A DNA stretch of 64,000 nucleotides from Agromyces sp. NDB4Y10 (GTDB lineage: Bacteria; Actinomycetota; Actinomycetes; Actinomycetales; Microbacteriaceae): the NCBI RefSeq assembly GCF_001620055.1, contig NZ_LQGY01000004.1:62001-126000 (forward strand), in the 5' to 3' direction. The notes under the pieces are model-generated. The model was given only the letters and a program-made list of their open reading frames with translations, ran no database searches and was not told the origin of the DNA. This document shows, one piece after another, positions 28,412-37,375 of the stretch (position 1 is its first letter; every line of letters begins with the position of its first letter). The position numbers and the translations under genes are program-made.

Positions 28412-29340
28412 CCACAGCAGGAAAAGGCCGGCTCGTCGCCCTGGCGGCGGTCGCGGTCGGGGCGACAGTGGCCCTGGCAGGGTGTGCATCCGGCGATCCG
28501 CTCGACAGCGGATCGGGCGGCGAGGGGGGCGACAGCGGCTCGGAGACGATCATCGTCGGCTCGCAGGACTACTACTCGAACGAGATCATCGCCGAGTTGT
28601 ACGCCCAGGCGCTCGAGGAGAACGGCTTCACGGTCGACCGGCAGTTCCGGATCGGCCAGCGCGAGGTCTACATCCCCGAAATCGAGGACGGCGCGATCGA
28701 CGTCTTCCCCGAGTACACCGGCAACCTCCTCCAGTACTACGTGCCCGACACGACGGCCACCACGAGCGACGACGTCTACGCCGAGCTCGAGGGTGCGCTT
28801 CCCGAGGGGCTGCGCGTGCTCGAGCAGTCGCCGGCGACCGACCAGGACTCCTACAACGTCACCCGCACGTTCTCCGAGGAGAACGGGGTCACCAGCCTCG
28901 CCGACCTGAAGGACGTCTCGACCCCGATCACGCTCGGCGGCAACTCCGAGCTCGAGACGCGCCCGTACGGGCCGGAGGGCCTGAAGTCCGTCTACGGCGT
29001 CGACGTGGCGTTCACGCCCATCGAGGACAGCGGCGGCCCGCTGACCCTGAAGGCGCTCGTCGACGACCAGGTGCAGATGGTGAACATCTACAGCGCCGAC
29101 CCGAACATCGCCGCGAACGACCTCGTGACGCTCGAGGACCCGGAAGGGCTGTTCCTGTCGTCGAACGTCGTCCCCGTCGTGAGCGAGAAGGTGACCGACG
29201 AGATGGCCGAGGTCATCGACACGGTCAGCGCGGCCCTCACTCCCGAGGACCTCGTGGCGCTGAACGCGCTCAGCGTGAACGAGCAGCAGTCGGCCGACCA
29301 GATCGCGAGCGACTGGCTCGCCGAGAAGGCCCTCTTCTAG
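28408..29340 (+). CDS. Osmoprotectant ABC transporter, substrate-binding lipoprotein
   Basis: This is the extracellular binding protein of the importer. Of its 310 aa, residues 1-25 form a lipoprotein signal peptide with the lipobox L-A-G-C26. A Gly/Ser-rich linker is followed by the OpuAC-type domain (IIVGSQDYYSNEIIAELYAQALE, DVFPEYTGNLLQYY). The family binds quaternary ammonium osmolytes such as glycine betaine, carnitine or choline; which one cannot be told here. The stop shares a CTAG with the stop of the convergent dedA-like gene (29337-29340). Confidence 0.92.
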   Translation: MTTAGKGRLVALAAVAVGATVALAGCASGDPLDSGSGGEGGDSGSETIIVGSQDYYSNEIIAELYAQALEENGFTVDRQFRIGQREVYIPEIEDGAIDVFPEYTGNLLQYYVPDTTATTSDDVYAELEGALPEGLRVLEQSPATDQDSYNVTRTFSEENGVTSLADLKDVSTPITLGGNSELETRPYGPEGLKSVYGVDVAFTPIEDSGGPLTLKALVDDQVQMVNIYSADPNIAANDLVTLEDPEGLFLSSNVVPVVSEKVTDEMAEVIDTVSAALTPEDLVALNALSVNEQQSADQIASDWLAEKALF

Positions 29341-30116
29341 GGCTCTCGACGTCGCTCGGAAGGGTCGGTCGCCTCGGCGGCCGGCCCTTCGTCGCGTGCG
29401 ACGGCCGGTTCCCCGGCGGGCTCGACCTCGGGCGCGATGCCGTGCGGGGCCACCGCGGCGCCGGCGTCGTGCACCGCGTCATCCGCCATGTGCCGCGCCT
29501 CGAGCCGCATCAGGACCTTCTTCGCCGCCCACACGAGCACCAGGAACAGGACGATCGCTCCGACGAACAGGTAGCCGGCCCAGTGGAGGTCGTCGCTGAG
29601 GCTGCGGTAGCCGCCCGCGGCGGCGCTGCCGACGCTCACGTACGCGAACGACCAGATGATGCACGCCGGGGTGGTCCAGGCGATGAAGCGCCGGTAGGAC
29701 ATGTCGCTCATGCCGACGGTCAGCGGCACGAGGGAGTGCAGCACGGGCAGGAACCGCGAGATGAAGACGGCCGGCCCGCCGCGACGGGCGAGGTAGCGAC
29801 GCGCGCGGTGCCAGTTGTGCTCGCCGATCCGGCGACCGACGCGCGATCGTTCGATGCGCGGTCCGAACCATCGCCCGAGCGCGAAGCCGATGCTCTCGCC
29901 GACCAGCGCGCCGATGATGACCGTGAGGGCGAGCGCGAGGTACTCGACGGGACCGTCGACCGCGGTGGAGGCGACGATGACGATGCTGTCGCCCGGGACG
30001 ACCAGCCCGATCAGCACGGAGGTCTCGAGCATGATGCCGATGCCGGCCAGGACGGTCCGCAGCACGGGATCGACACCTTCGACGGTGCCGAGGATGCCGT
30101 CGAGCAGCTCGTTCAC
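29337..30116 (-). CDS. DedA family membrane protein
   Basis: This polytopic membrane protein has 259 aa. The SNARE-associated/DedA core (about 25-190) contains VVPGDSIVIVAS, GESIGFALGRWFG and FISRFLPVLHSLVPLTVGMSDMSYRRF. DedA proteins are lipid scramblase-like; several recycle undecaprenyl phosphate or phosphatidylethanolamine. An acidic, Ala/Pro-rich cytoplasmic tail of about 50 residues ends the protein. It stands alone on the minus strand, with tail-to-tail overlap with the binding-protein gene. Confidence 0.9.
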   Translation of the reverse strand: MNELLDGILGTVEGVDPVLRTVLAGIGIMLETSVLIGLVVPGDSIVIVASTAVDGPVEYLALALTVIIGALVGESIGFALGRWFGPRIERSRVGRRIGEHNWHRARRYLARRGGPAVFISRFLPVLHSLVPLTVGMSDMSYRRFIAWTTPACIIWSFAYVSVGSAAAGGYRSLSDDLHWAGYLFVGAIVLFLVLVWAAKKVLMRLEARHMADDAVHDAGAAVAPHGIAPEVEPAGEPAVARDEGPAAEATDPSERRREP

Positions 30117-30159
30117 GCTCCGAGCCTAGGGCGTGGGTCGCCGTGGCGGCTGTGAGCCG

Positions 30160-31086
30160 TCAGAGCGTCACGGCGGCGAGCACCACGACGGGCGTCGCGA
30201 CGATGAGGGCGGTGGCGATCCAGCTGGCCGTGCGGGCGACGGGGCCGAGCGGATGCCGCCCCGGTTCGAGCCGCTCGAGGCGCTGCTCGAGCATGCCGGC
30301 GTCCGGATTCACGCCGCCGGCGTCGGCGTACGCCCCGGGCTCGCCGGCACTCCCGACGAGGACGAGCGCCCGCCGGAGCGGCTCGGGACCGGTCTCGCGG
30401 CGGGCGCGGTCGTCGGCGAGCAGTTCGGTGAGCAGGGCGACGGCCCGTTCGGCGCGGTTGGCGATGGGGAACCAGGGGAGCGCGCCGTGCCACGCCCGGA
30501 ACGCGAGCAGGACGAGGTGGTGGAACTGGTCGAGGTGCGCGCGCTCGTGCGAGACGACGGCGCGCAGCTCGTCGGCGTCGAGCAGCTCGACGAGCCCCTC
30601 GGTGATGACGGTGGCGGTGCGGATGCCGGGGACGCAGTAGGCGACGGGCACGGGGTGCGAGAGCACGCGCGGACCGGACGGGTCGGCGGCGGGCTCGGCG
30701 AGGAGGTCGACGAGCCGGTGCTGGCGCCGACGGGCCCGTTCGGCGCGGATGGCGGTCGAGAGGAGGTTCAGGGCGAGGTGCACGGTGAGCCCGACGGCGA
30801 GGGTGAGCGCCGCGAGGTGGATCACGCCGTAGCCGCCGGGGATCGGGCCGGCGGTGAAGGCGGGCAGCAGGTCGCGGGCCGCGCCGACGATCGATCCGCC
30901 CGGCGACGCGCCGAAGACGAGCAGCGAGCCGATCATGGCGAGGCCGCCTCCGAGTGCGATGCCCTGCCAGAGCGCCAGGGCCGTGGCGGGGGAGCGCGCC
31001 GGCCAGGATGCCCGGGCGAGGGCGACGGGGACCGGCCAGGCGAGCGCGAGCGCGACGACGCCGAGCAGGACGGCGGCGGCGACCAC
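30160..31086 (-). CDS. M56 family membrane metalloprotease (BlaR1/MecR1-like, no sensor domain)
   Basis: This membrane zinc protease has 308 aa and several hydrophobic segments at the N-terminus and one at the C-terminus. The zinc site H180-E-R-A-H184 is in VVSHERAHLDQ, and a later Glu-Leu-Leu-Ala-Asp segment may supply the third ligand. It has no extracellular penicillin-binding sensor domain, unlike BlaR1/MecR1, so the signal it detects is unknown. It follows the BlaI gene with one base between stop and the chosen GTG, so the two form a repressor/protease pair. The expected role is to cleave or inactivate the BlaI-like repressor. Confidence 0.88.
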   Translation of the reverse strand: MVAAAVLLGVVALALAWPVPVALARASWPARSPATALALWQGIALGGGLAMIGSLLVFGASPGGSIVGAARDLLPAFTAGPIPGGYGVIHLAALTLAVGLTVHLALNLLSTAIRAERARRRQHRLVDLLAEPAADPSGPRVLSHPVPVAYCVPGIRTATVITEGLVELLDADELRAVVSHERAHLDQFHHLVLLAFRAWHGALPWFPIANRAERAVALLTELLADDRARRETGPEPLRRALVLVGSAGEPGAYADAGGVNPDAGMLEQRLERLEPGRHPLGPVARTASWIATALIVATPVVVLAAVTL

Positions 31087-31087
31087 G

Positions 31088-31459
31088 TCAGCGACGCACG
31101 AGCTCGTCGAGGAGGCGGCGCAGCGTGCGCGCCTCGCCGTCGCTGACCGTGCCGACGAAGCGGGCCAGCGCCGCGTCGCGGTCGGAGGAGGACGAGAGCA
31201 CCTCGTGCATGAGTTCGGCGGTGTGCTCGGCCCGGGAGAGCAGCGCGCGGTAGCGGTGCGGGCGCGTCTCGCGGGCGCGGGTGACGAAGCCCTTGCGCTC
31301 GAGGCGGGAGAGCACGGTGAGGACGGTGGTCGTGGCCGGGGTGCGCGACGGGTCGGACGGGTCGGCGAGGTGCTCGCGCACCTCGTTCGCCGTGAGCGGT
31401 CCGTCACTCTTCCAGAGCTGCTCCATCACGGAGCGCTCGAGGTCGCCGAGTCCTGCCAT
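31088..31459 (-). CDS. BlaI/MecI family transcriptional repressor
   Basis: This winged-helix repressor of 123 aa has MAGLGDLERSVMEQLWKSDGPLTANEVREHL and TTVLTVLSRLERKGFV as the DNA-binding part and a C-terminal dimerisation helix pair. It is divergent from cydA, and the intergenic region has two TCTAC-N5-GTAGA dyads, similar in form to BlaI/MecI operators (TACA/TGTA half-sites). It would therefore repress both its own operon and cydABDC. A TATCCT box ends six bases before its ATG, pointing to a leaderless transcript. Confidence 0.93.
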   Translation of the reverse strand: MAGLGDLERSVMEQLWKSDGPLTANEVREHLADPSDPSRTPATTTVLTVLSRLERKGFVTRARETRPHRYRALLSRAEHTAELMHEVLSSSSDRDAALARFVGTVSDGEARTLRRLLDELVRR

Positions 31460-31465
31460 ACATCG

Positions 31466-31471
31466 AGGATA
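31466..31471 (-). promoter_or_regulatory. -10 box of a leaderless blaI-type transcript
   Basis: TATCCT on the minus strand ends six bases before the ATG. The expected -35 position falls on the first dyad (31491-31507). Confidence 0.45.
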
Positions 31472-31490
31472 CCGCGCAAGGGCCCAAAGG

Positions 31491-31507
31491 TTCTACACAT
31501 CGTAGAA
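31491..31507. promoter_or_regulatory. Proposed BlaI-type operator 1
   Basis: TTCTAC-ACATC-GTAGAA is a perfect six-base dyad with a five-base centre. It lies between the divergent repressor and cydA genes and overlaps the likely -35 regions of both. Confidence 0.65.
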
Positions 31508-31513
31508 AAGTGC

Positions 31514-31528
31514 TCTACGCTGTGTAGA
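31514..31528. promoter_or_regulatory. Proposed BlaI-type operator 2
   Basis: TCTAC-GCTGT-GTAGA is a perfect five-base dyad. Its centre is 22 bases from that of operator 1, about two helical turns. It covers a TACGCT that could be the cydA -10. Confidence 0.65.
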
Positions 31529-31565
31529 AGAACGCGCCGTCACTCCCACGAAAGGGGCCCCCGCA

Positions 31566-32978
31566 GTGAACGAGCTCCTCGATCCGCTCCTGCTCGCCAG
31601 GTGGCAGTTCGGACTCACGACGGTCTACCACTTCCTCTTCGTTCCCCTCACCATCGGACTCGCGACCACCGCAGCCGTCTTCCAGACCGCGTGGGTGCGC
31701 ACGGGCAGGATCGAGTACCTGCGGATCACGCGGTTCTTCGGCACGATCTTCCTCATCAACTTCGCGATGGGCGTCGTGACCGGCATCGTGCAGGAGTTCC
31801 AGTTCGGGATGAACTGGTCGGAGTACTCCCGGTTCGTCGGCGACGTCTTCGGTGCCCCGCTCGCCCTCGAGGGCCTGCTCGCGTTCTTCCTCGAGGCCAC
31901 GTTCATCGGCCTCTGGATCTTCGGCTGGAACCGGCTCCCGCAGAAGCTGCACCTCGCGACCATCTGGGTGGTCGCGATCGGCACCATCCTGTCGGCCTAC
32001 TTCATCATCGCGGCCAACGCCTTCATGCAGAACCCCGTCGGCTACCAGATGAACGCCGAGCGCGGGCGCGCCGAACTGGTCGACATCTGGGCGCTGCTGA
32101 CGAACCCGGTGGCCGTCGCCGCGTTCCCGCACACGATCGCGGCATCCTTCATGGTCTCGGCCGGCCTCGTGATCAGCGCCGCCGCCTGGCACCTCGCGCG
32201 CAACCAGCACCTCGACACCATGCGTCCCGCCCTGAAGTTCGGCCTCTGGACCATGGTCGGAGCCGGCGCGCTCACCACGTTCTTCGGCGACCAGCTGAGC
32301 CTCGCGATGGTCGCCACGCAGCCCATGAAGATGGCCGCGGCCGAGGCCACGTACGACACCGTCTGCGGTGCGGACGCCTCGTTCTCGCTCTTCACCCTCG
32401 GCACGCCCGACGGCTCCACCGAGCTGTTCTCCATCCGCGTGCCCTACCTGCTCGCCCTGCTCTCGACGCACACCCTCGACGGTTGCGTGGAAGGCATCAA
32501 CGACCTGCAGGCGCTGTACACCGACCTCTACGGTCCCGGCGACTACGCGCCCATCATCTGGGTGACGTACTGGTCGTTCCGGTGGATGATCGGCCTCGGC
32601 ATGCTCCACATCCTCGTCGCGGTCGCCGGCCTGTGGCTCACCCGCAAGGGTCGGATGCCGCGCCAGCGCTGGGTCTGGACCGTCGCGATCTGGAGCTTCC
32701 CGCTCTCGCTCATGGCGATGATCGTCGGCTGGGTCTTCACCGAGATGGGCCGCCAGCCCTGGATCGTGTTCAGCCTCCTGCCCACCGAATCGGCGGTGTC
32801 GCCGAACGTCACCGGCCTCGAGGTCCTGATCTCGCTCGTGGCCTTCACGCTCATCTACGGCGCCCTCGCGGTCGTCGAGGTGAAGCTGATCCTCAAGGCG
32901 ATCCGCACGGGACCGCCCGAGATCGCCGCGCCGGACCCGGAGACGGGCGAGGTCGAACACGCCGCCACGGTCTACTAG
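31566..32978 (+). CDS. cydA: Cytochrome bd ubiquinol/menaquinol oxidase subunit I (CydA)
   Basis: This haem-bearing subunit of the high-affinity terminal oxidase oxidises quinol and reduces oxygen. Its 470 aa have about nine membrane segments; His22 in LTTVYHFLFVP matches the haem b595 ligand. The Q-loop is of the short type, as in most Gram-positive enzymes. It starts with GTG. It heads cydABDC, whose upstream region holds two BlaI-type dyads. Confidence 0.96.
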   Translation: MNELLDPLLLARWQFGLTTVYHFLFVPLTIGLATTAAVFQTAWVRTGRIEYLRITRFFGTIFLINFAMGVVTGIVQEFQFGMNWSEYSRFVGDVFGAPLALEGLLAFFLEATFIGLWIFGWNRLPQKLHLATIWVVAIGTILSAYFIIAANAFMQNPVGYQMNAERGRAELVDIWALLTNPVAVAAFPHTIAASFMVSAGLVISAAAWHLARNQHLDTMRPALKFGLWTMVGAGALTTFFGDQLSLAMVATQPMKMAAAEATYDTVCGADASFSLFTLGTPDGSTELFSIRVPYLLALLSTHTLDGCVEGINDLQALYTDLYGPGDYAPIIWVTYWSFRWMIGLGMLHILVAVAGLWLTRKGRMPRQRWVWTVAIWSFPLSLMAMIVGWVFTEMGRQPWIVFSLLPTESAVSPNVTGLEVLISLVAFTLIYGALAVVEVKLILKAIRTGPPEIAAPDPETGEVEHAATVY

Positions 32979-32990
32979 GAGGAGACGGAC

Positions 32991-33995
32991 ATGGATCTCG
33001 CAACGCTCTGGTTCTGGATCGTCGCCTTCCTCTTCGTCGGCTACTTCGTGCTCGACGGGTTCGACTTCGGCGTCGGCATGTCGCTGCCGTTCCTCGCGAA
33101 GGACGACACCGACCGCCGCGTGCTCATCAACACGATCGGCCCGGTGTGGGACCTCAACGAGACCTGGGTGATCGTGGCCGGCGCCGCGCTCTTCGCCGCG
33201 TTCCCCGAGTGGTACGCCACCCTGTTCTCGGGGTTCTACCTCGCGCTGCTGCTCATCCTGCTCGCGCTCATCGCCCGCGGCGTCTCCTTCGAGTACCGGC
33301 ACCAGCGACCCGAGCTCGCCTGGAAGCGCCGATTCGACTCGATGATCATCATCGGCTCGGCGGTCCCGGCGCTGCTCTGGGGCGTCGCCTTCGCCAACAT
33401 CGTCCAGGGCGTCCCGCTCGACGCGGACCACAACTACACGGGCACGCTGTTCGACCTGCTCAACCCCTACGCCCTGCTCGGCGGCCTCACCACGCTGCTG
33501 CTCTTCTTCACCCACGGCGTCGTGTTCGCGGCGCTGAAGACCGACGGCGAGATCCGCGAGCGCGCCCGCCGCCTCGCGGCGAAGGCCGGCGCCATCACCA
33601 TCGCGGTGGCCGCCACCTTCCTCGTCTGGACCGGCCTCGCGAACGGCAGCGCCTGGCTCTGGGCGCTGGCCGCGGTCGCCGCGGTCGCCCTCGTCGGCGC
33701 CTGGCTCGCCAACGGACGCGGCGCCGAGCGAACCGCGTTCACCCTGATGGCCGTCACGATCGGCGCGGCGGTCTTCGGACTGTTCGCGGCGCTCTTCCCC
33801 GAGGTCATGCCCGCATCGAACGACCCGGCCAACAGCCTCACCATCGCCAACGCCTCCAGCACGCCGTACACGCTCACCGTCATGAGCTGGACCGCCGTGA
33901 TCTTCCTGCCGCTGATCCTCGCGTACCAGGGCTGGACCTACTGGGTCTTCCGCAAGCGCGTGACCCGGCAGACGATCGACGCCGCCGCCCACTGA
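32991..33995 (+). CDS. cydB: Cytochrome bd oxidase subunit II (CydB)
   Basis: This is the second large membrane subunit of cytochrome bd. It has 334 aa and eight to nine hydrophobic segments, starting LWFWIVAFLFVGYFVLDGFDFGVGM, the family signature. AGGAGG precedes its ATG 12 bases after cydA. No small cydX-like gene is visible between cydB and cydD, where only one base separates them. Confidence 0.95.
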   Translation: MDLATLWFWIVAFLFVGYFVLDGFDFGVGMSLPFLAKDDTDRRVLINTIGPVWDLNETWVIVAGAALFAAFPEWYATLFSGFYLALLLILLALIARGVSFEYRHQRPELAWKRRFDSMIIIGSAVPALLWGVAFANIVQGVPLDADHNYTGTLFDLLNPYALLGGLTTLLLFFTHGVVFAALKTDGEIRERARRLAAKAGAITIAVAATFLVWTGLANGSAWLWALAAVAAVALVGAWLANGRGAERTAFTLMAVTIGAAVFGLFAALFPEVMPASNDPANSLTIANASSTPYTLTVMSWTAVIFLPLILAYQGWTYWVFRKRVTRQTIDAAAH

Positions 33996-33996
33996 C

Positions 33997-35628
33997 GTGC
34001 GCCCCCTCGACCCACGACTCATCCGGCGCTCCCGCGCGGCGCGCGGCTTCCTCATCGGCGGCGGCGCGCTCGCGCTGCTCCAGGCCGGCTCGACGATCGC
34101 GTTCGCCTGGGCGCTCGCGTCGCTCGTCGTGGGCCTCATCGAGGGCGACGTGCCGTGGGGGATCGAATCGGTGATCGTGGTGCTCGTCGCCGCGGCATCC
34201 GTTCGCGCGCTCGCCGGCTGGCTCTGGGAGTGGCTCGGCTCGGCCGGGGCGATGCGGGTCAAGGCCGAGCTGCGCGACGACCTGCTCGCCGCCCTCGAGG
34301 CCCGGCCCGGCGACGCGCGGCCCACGTCGACGGCCGACGCGGCCACGCTGCTCGGCCCCGGCCTCGACGCCCTCGACGAGTACTTCGGGCGCTACCTGCC
34401 GCAACTGGTGCTCACCGCGGTCGCCACCCCGATCCTCGTCGCCGCGGCCTGGTCGGCGGACTGGGTGTCCGGGCTCATCCTCGTGATCGTCCTGCCGCTC
34501 ATCCCCGTCTTCATGGCGCTCATCGGCATGGCGACCGAGGTCGTGCAGCGCCGGCAGTGGCAGCGCCTCCAGTCGCTCTCCAAGGGGTTCCTCGAAGTCG
34601 TCGGAGGACTCGCGACGCTCATGCTGTACGGTCGCGCCGAGCGCCAGGTGGAGCGCATCCGCACCGTCACCGACCAGTACCGCTCGAGCACCATGAAGGT
34701 GCTGCGGGTTACGTTCCTCTCCGGGTTCACGCTCGAACTCGCGGCGAGCCTGTCGGTCGCGCTCGTCGCCGTCTCCATCGGACTGCGACTCGTCGCGGGC
34801 GACATGTCCTTCGCGCCCGGGCTGTTCGTGCTCGTGCTCGCGCCCGAGGTCTTCCTGCCCATCCGCAACGTCGGCGCGGCGTTCCACGCCTCCACCGCCG
34901 GCCTCGAAGCCTCTCGCAGCGCCCTCGACCTCCTCGAGACGGACCCGGCGGAGCGTCGCCCCGACCAGCCCGCGCAGCACGGCGACCCGACGACGGATGC
35001 CGCGGGCCTGCACCTGCGCGGCGTGCGCGTCACCCGCGACGGGCGCACCGCGGCCGACGGCGTCGACCTCGACGCCGCCCCCGGCGAGATCGTCGCCGTC
35101 ATGGGGGCGAGCGGGTCGGGGAAGTCGTCGCTCGTCGCCGCGCTGCTCGGCTTCGCCCCCTACGAGGGCACGGCCACCCTCGACGGCGTCGCGCTCGGTC
35201 CGGGCACGCGGGCGCGACTCGCGTGGGCCGCGCAGAGCGCACACCTGCTCGAGGGCACGGTGGCCGAGAACGTACGCCTCGGCGCCGAGCACGCCCCCGC
35301 CGCCGTCGCCGACCGGGCACTCGCCCTCGCCGCAGCCGAGGTGCCCGCCGGCACCGTGCTCGGACCCGGCGGCACCGGCCTCTCCGGCGGACAGGCCCAG
35401 CGCGTCGCCGTCGCACGCGCCATCCACCGCCTGCTCGCGACCGACGCCTCCCTGCTCGTCCTCGACGAGCCGTCGTCGGCGCTCGACGCCGATCGCGAGG
35501 CGGCGCTCGCCGCAGGGCTCCGCGAACTCGCCGCCGAGGGACGGACCGTCCTCGTCGTGACCCACCGCGAGACGCTCGCGGCCCACGCCGACCGCGTCGT
35601 CGCCATCCGGGAGGTCGCGCATGCGTGA
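33997..35628 (+). CDS. cydD: Thiol reductant ABC exporter subunit CydD
   Basis: This is half of the heterodimeric CydDC exporter needed for cytochrome bd assembly; in E. coli CydDC has been linked to cysteine and glutathione export and, more recently, haem. It has 543 aa. The N-terminal six-helix membrane domain spans about 15-310, and the ATPase has Walker A G370-A-S-G-S-G-K376-S and an LSGGQAQRVAVAR signature. The GTG follows cydB by one base and the 3' end overlaps cydC by 8 bases. Confidence 0.93.
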   Translation: MRPLDPRLIRRSRAARGFLIGGGALALLQAGSTIAFAWALASLVVGLIEGDVPWGIESVIVVLVAAASVRALAGWLWEWLGSAGAMRVKAELRDDLLAALEARPGDARPTSTADAATLLGPGLDALDEYFGRYLPQLVLTAVATPILVAAAWSADWVSGLILVIVLPLIPVFMALIGMATEVVQRRQWQRLQSLSKGFLEVVGGLATLMLYGRAERQVERIRTVTDQYRSSTMKVLRVTFLSGFTLELAASLSVALVAVSIGLRLVAGDMSFAPGLFVLVLAPEVFLPIRNVGAAFHASTAGLEASRSALDLLETDPAERRPDQPAQHGDPTTDAAGLHLRGVRVTRDGRTAADGVDLDAAPGEIVAVMGASGSGKSSLVAALLGFAPYEGTATLDGVALGPGTRARLAWAAQSAHLLEGTVAENVRLGAEHAPAAVADRALALAAAEVPAGTVLGPGGTGLSGGQAQRVAVARAIHRLLATDASLLVLDEPSSALDADREAALAAGLRELAAEGRTVLVVTHRETLAAHADRVVAIREVAHA

Positions 35629-37330
35629 ATCGACCCGAGACGTGCTCCGCCGTGCCGTCCCGCCGGCCGGGCGGCTCGTGCCGTCGATCCTCCTCGGGGT
35701 GCTCGCGGGCCTCTCGAGCGTCGCGCTGCTCGCCTCGAGCGCCTGGTTGATCGCGCGCGCCGCCGAGCAGCCGCCCATCCTCTACCTGTCGCTCGGCGTC
35801 GTGGGCGTCCGCGCCTTCGCGCTCGGCCGCGCGGTGTTCCGCTACCTCGAACGCCTCGCCGGTCACGACGCCGCCTTCCGCCAGCTCGCGGAGATCCGGA
35901 CGGGGGTGTTCGAGCGCATGCTTCCCGTCGCACCCGACGGGCTCGCTACAAGCCGCCGCGGCGACCTCCTCGCGCGATTCGTCGGCGACGTCGACGAACT
36001 CCAGAACGTCTCGTTGCGGATCGTGCAGCCGCTCGTCAGCGCCGCCATCGTCCTGGCCGCGGCCATCGCCGGACTGGCCTGGCTCGCCCCCGGCTCGGCG
36101 TTCGCCGTCCTGTCCTGCCTCGGCGTCGGCATCGCCGTCGCGGTGACGGCCCAGCAGGTGCTCGCCGCGCGCGCGGACGCGCGGCTCGCCCCGCTCCGCG
36201 GACGGCTGCAGGCCGCGATCGTCGAACACGTCCAGGCCCTCGACGTCCTCGTGGCCTTCGACGCGGCGGCGCCGAGCCGGGCCCGCATCCGGCGGATCGG
36301 CGCCGAGCTGCAGCGGGCGACCCGGACGCGCGCGGCCGCGCAGGGCCTGGCTGCGGCCGCGATGAGCGCGGTCGGCGGGGTCGCGGCGGCGGCGAGCCTC
36401 GGAGCCGCCGCCCCGCTGCTCGCCGACGGCCGGATCAGTGGTCCCACGTTCGCCGTGCTGTGCCTGGTCCCGCTCGCGATCGCCGAGGTCGCGGCGGCGA
36501 TCCCCGTGGCGATCGGCGCCGTCCGCACCGTGCGGGCGAGTGCGGAACGGGTGGCCGACGCCGTCCCGGCGGGTGTCCCGGCGGAGCTGCCGCAGCCGCG
36601 GTCCGGCCCGGCACCCGAGCCGAAATCGTCGCATCGGCGCCGGACACCCGGCCTTCGGCTCAGGGGCGCCAGTGCGAGCTGGCCGCGGGCGAGCGGCGCC
36701 GGGCATGCCGGCTCACGCGACCTGGCGCCGCTCGACCTCGACGTCGCCCCGGGCGACCGGGTGCTCGTGGAGGGGCCGTCGGGCTCCGGCAAGACCACGC
36801 TGGCACACGTGCTCGTCCGGTTCCTCGAGTACGAGGGGTCGTACCGCCTCGACGACGTGGAGGCTCGCGACCTCGATCCGCGGGACGTCCGCCGCGTCGT
36901 GGGCCTCGTCGAGCAGCGGCCGTGGCTGTTCGACGAGGACCTCCGCCAGAACCTCATCTTCGCCCGGGACACCGCCACCGATGCCGAGCTGCTCGAGGCG
37001 CTGGATCGGGTCGGGCTCGGGTCGTGGGTCGCCGAGCGCGGCGGACTCGATGCCCGCGTGGGGGAGCGGGGCGCGCTGGTCTCGGGAGGCCAGGCGCAGC
37101 GGATCGCCCTCGCCCGGGCCATGCTCGCCGACTTCCCGGTGCTGGTGCTCGACGAGCCGACCGCCAGCGTCGACGCGGATCGCGCGGACGCCCTCCTGGC
37201 GGACCTGCTCGGGGCCGCCGCGGATGGCCGCTCGGTGATCCTCATCTCCCACACCGGAGCGCCTGACGGGCTCGTCGACCGGCGCATCCGAATCGACCGG
37301 CCGGCTGATACCGTCGGCCAGCGAGAGTGA
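35621..37330 (+). CDS. cydC: Thiol reductant ABC exporter subunit CydC
   Basis: This is the second half of CydDC, with 569 aa. It has a membrane domain (about 20-310), a Pro/Arg-rich linker (about 325-365), and an ATPase with P-loop G-P-S-G-S-G-K391-T-T and a VSGGQAQRIALAR signature. It starts with ATG inside the end of cydD. As the fourth gene of the operon it should be co-expressed with the oxidase. The order A-B-D-C matches other Gram-positive cyd operons. Confidence 0.93.
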   Translation: MRESTRDVLRRAVPPAGRLVPSILLGVLAGLSSVALLASSAWLIARAAEQPPILYLSLGVVGVRAFALGRAVFRYLERLAGHDAAFRQLAEIRTGVFERMLPVAPDGLATSRRGDLLARFVGDVDELQNVSLRIVQPLVSAAIVLAAAIAGLAWLAPGSAFAVLSCLGVGIAVAVTAQQVLAARADARLAPLRGRLQAAIVEHVQALDVLVAFDAAAPSRARIRRIGAELQRATRTRAAAQGLAAAAMSAVGGVAAAASLGAAAPLLADGRISGPTFAVLCLVPLAIAEVAAAIPVAIGAVRTVRASAERVADAVPAGVPAELPQPRSGPAPEPKSSHRRRTPGLRLRGASASWPRASGAGHAGSRDLAPLDLDVAPGDRVLVEGPSGSGKTTLAHVLVRFLEYEGSYRLDDVEARDLDPRDVRRVVGLVEQRPWLFDEDLRQNLIFARDTATDAELLEALDRVGLGSWVAERGGLDARVGERGALVSGGQAQRIALARAMLADFPVLVLDEPTASVDADRADALLADLLGAAADGRSVILISHTGAPDGLVDRRIRIDRPADTVGQRE

Positions 37331-37358
37331 CGATTCCTCGCGTCGTGCGCACGGATCT

Positions 37359-37375
37359 TGCGTTCTCGGAACGCA
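37359..37375 (+). terminator. Perfect 7-bp hairpin after cydC
   Basis: TGCGTTC-TCG-GAACGCA lies 28 bases after the cydC stop. It may end the cyd transcript, though no T-tract follows; as a DNA dyad it could also be an operator for the next gene. Confidence 0.4.

Noticed and set aside
30160-31459. A beta-lactam resistance operon
   Set aside because: BlaI and an M56 protease are present, but no beta-lactamase or resistance PBP is adjacent and the protease has no penicillin-binding sensor domain.
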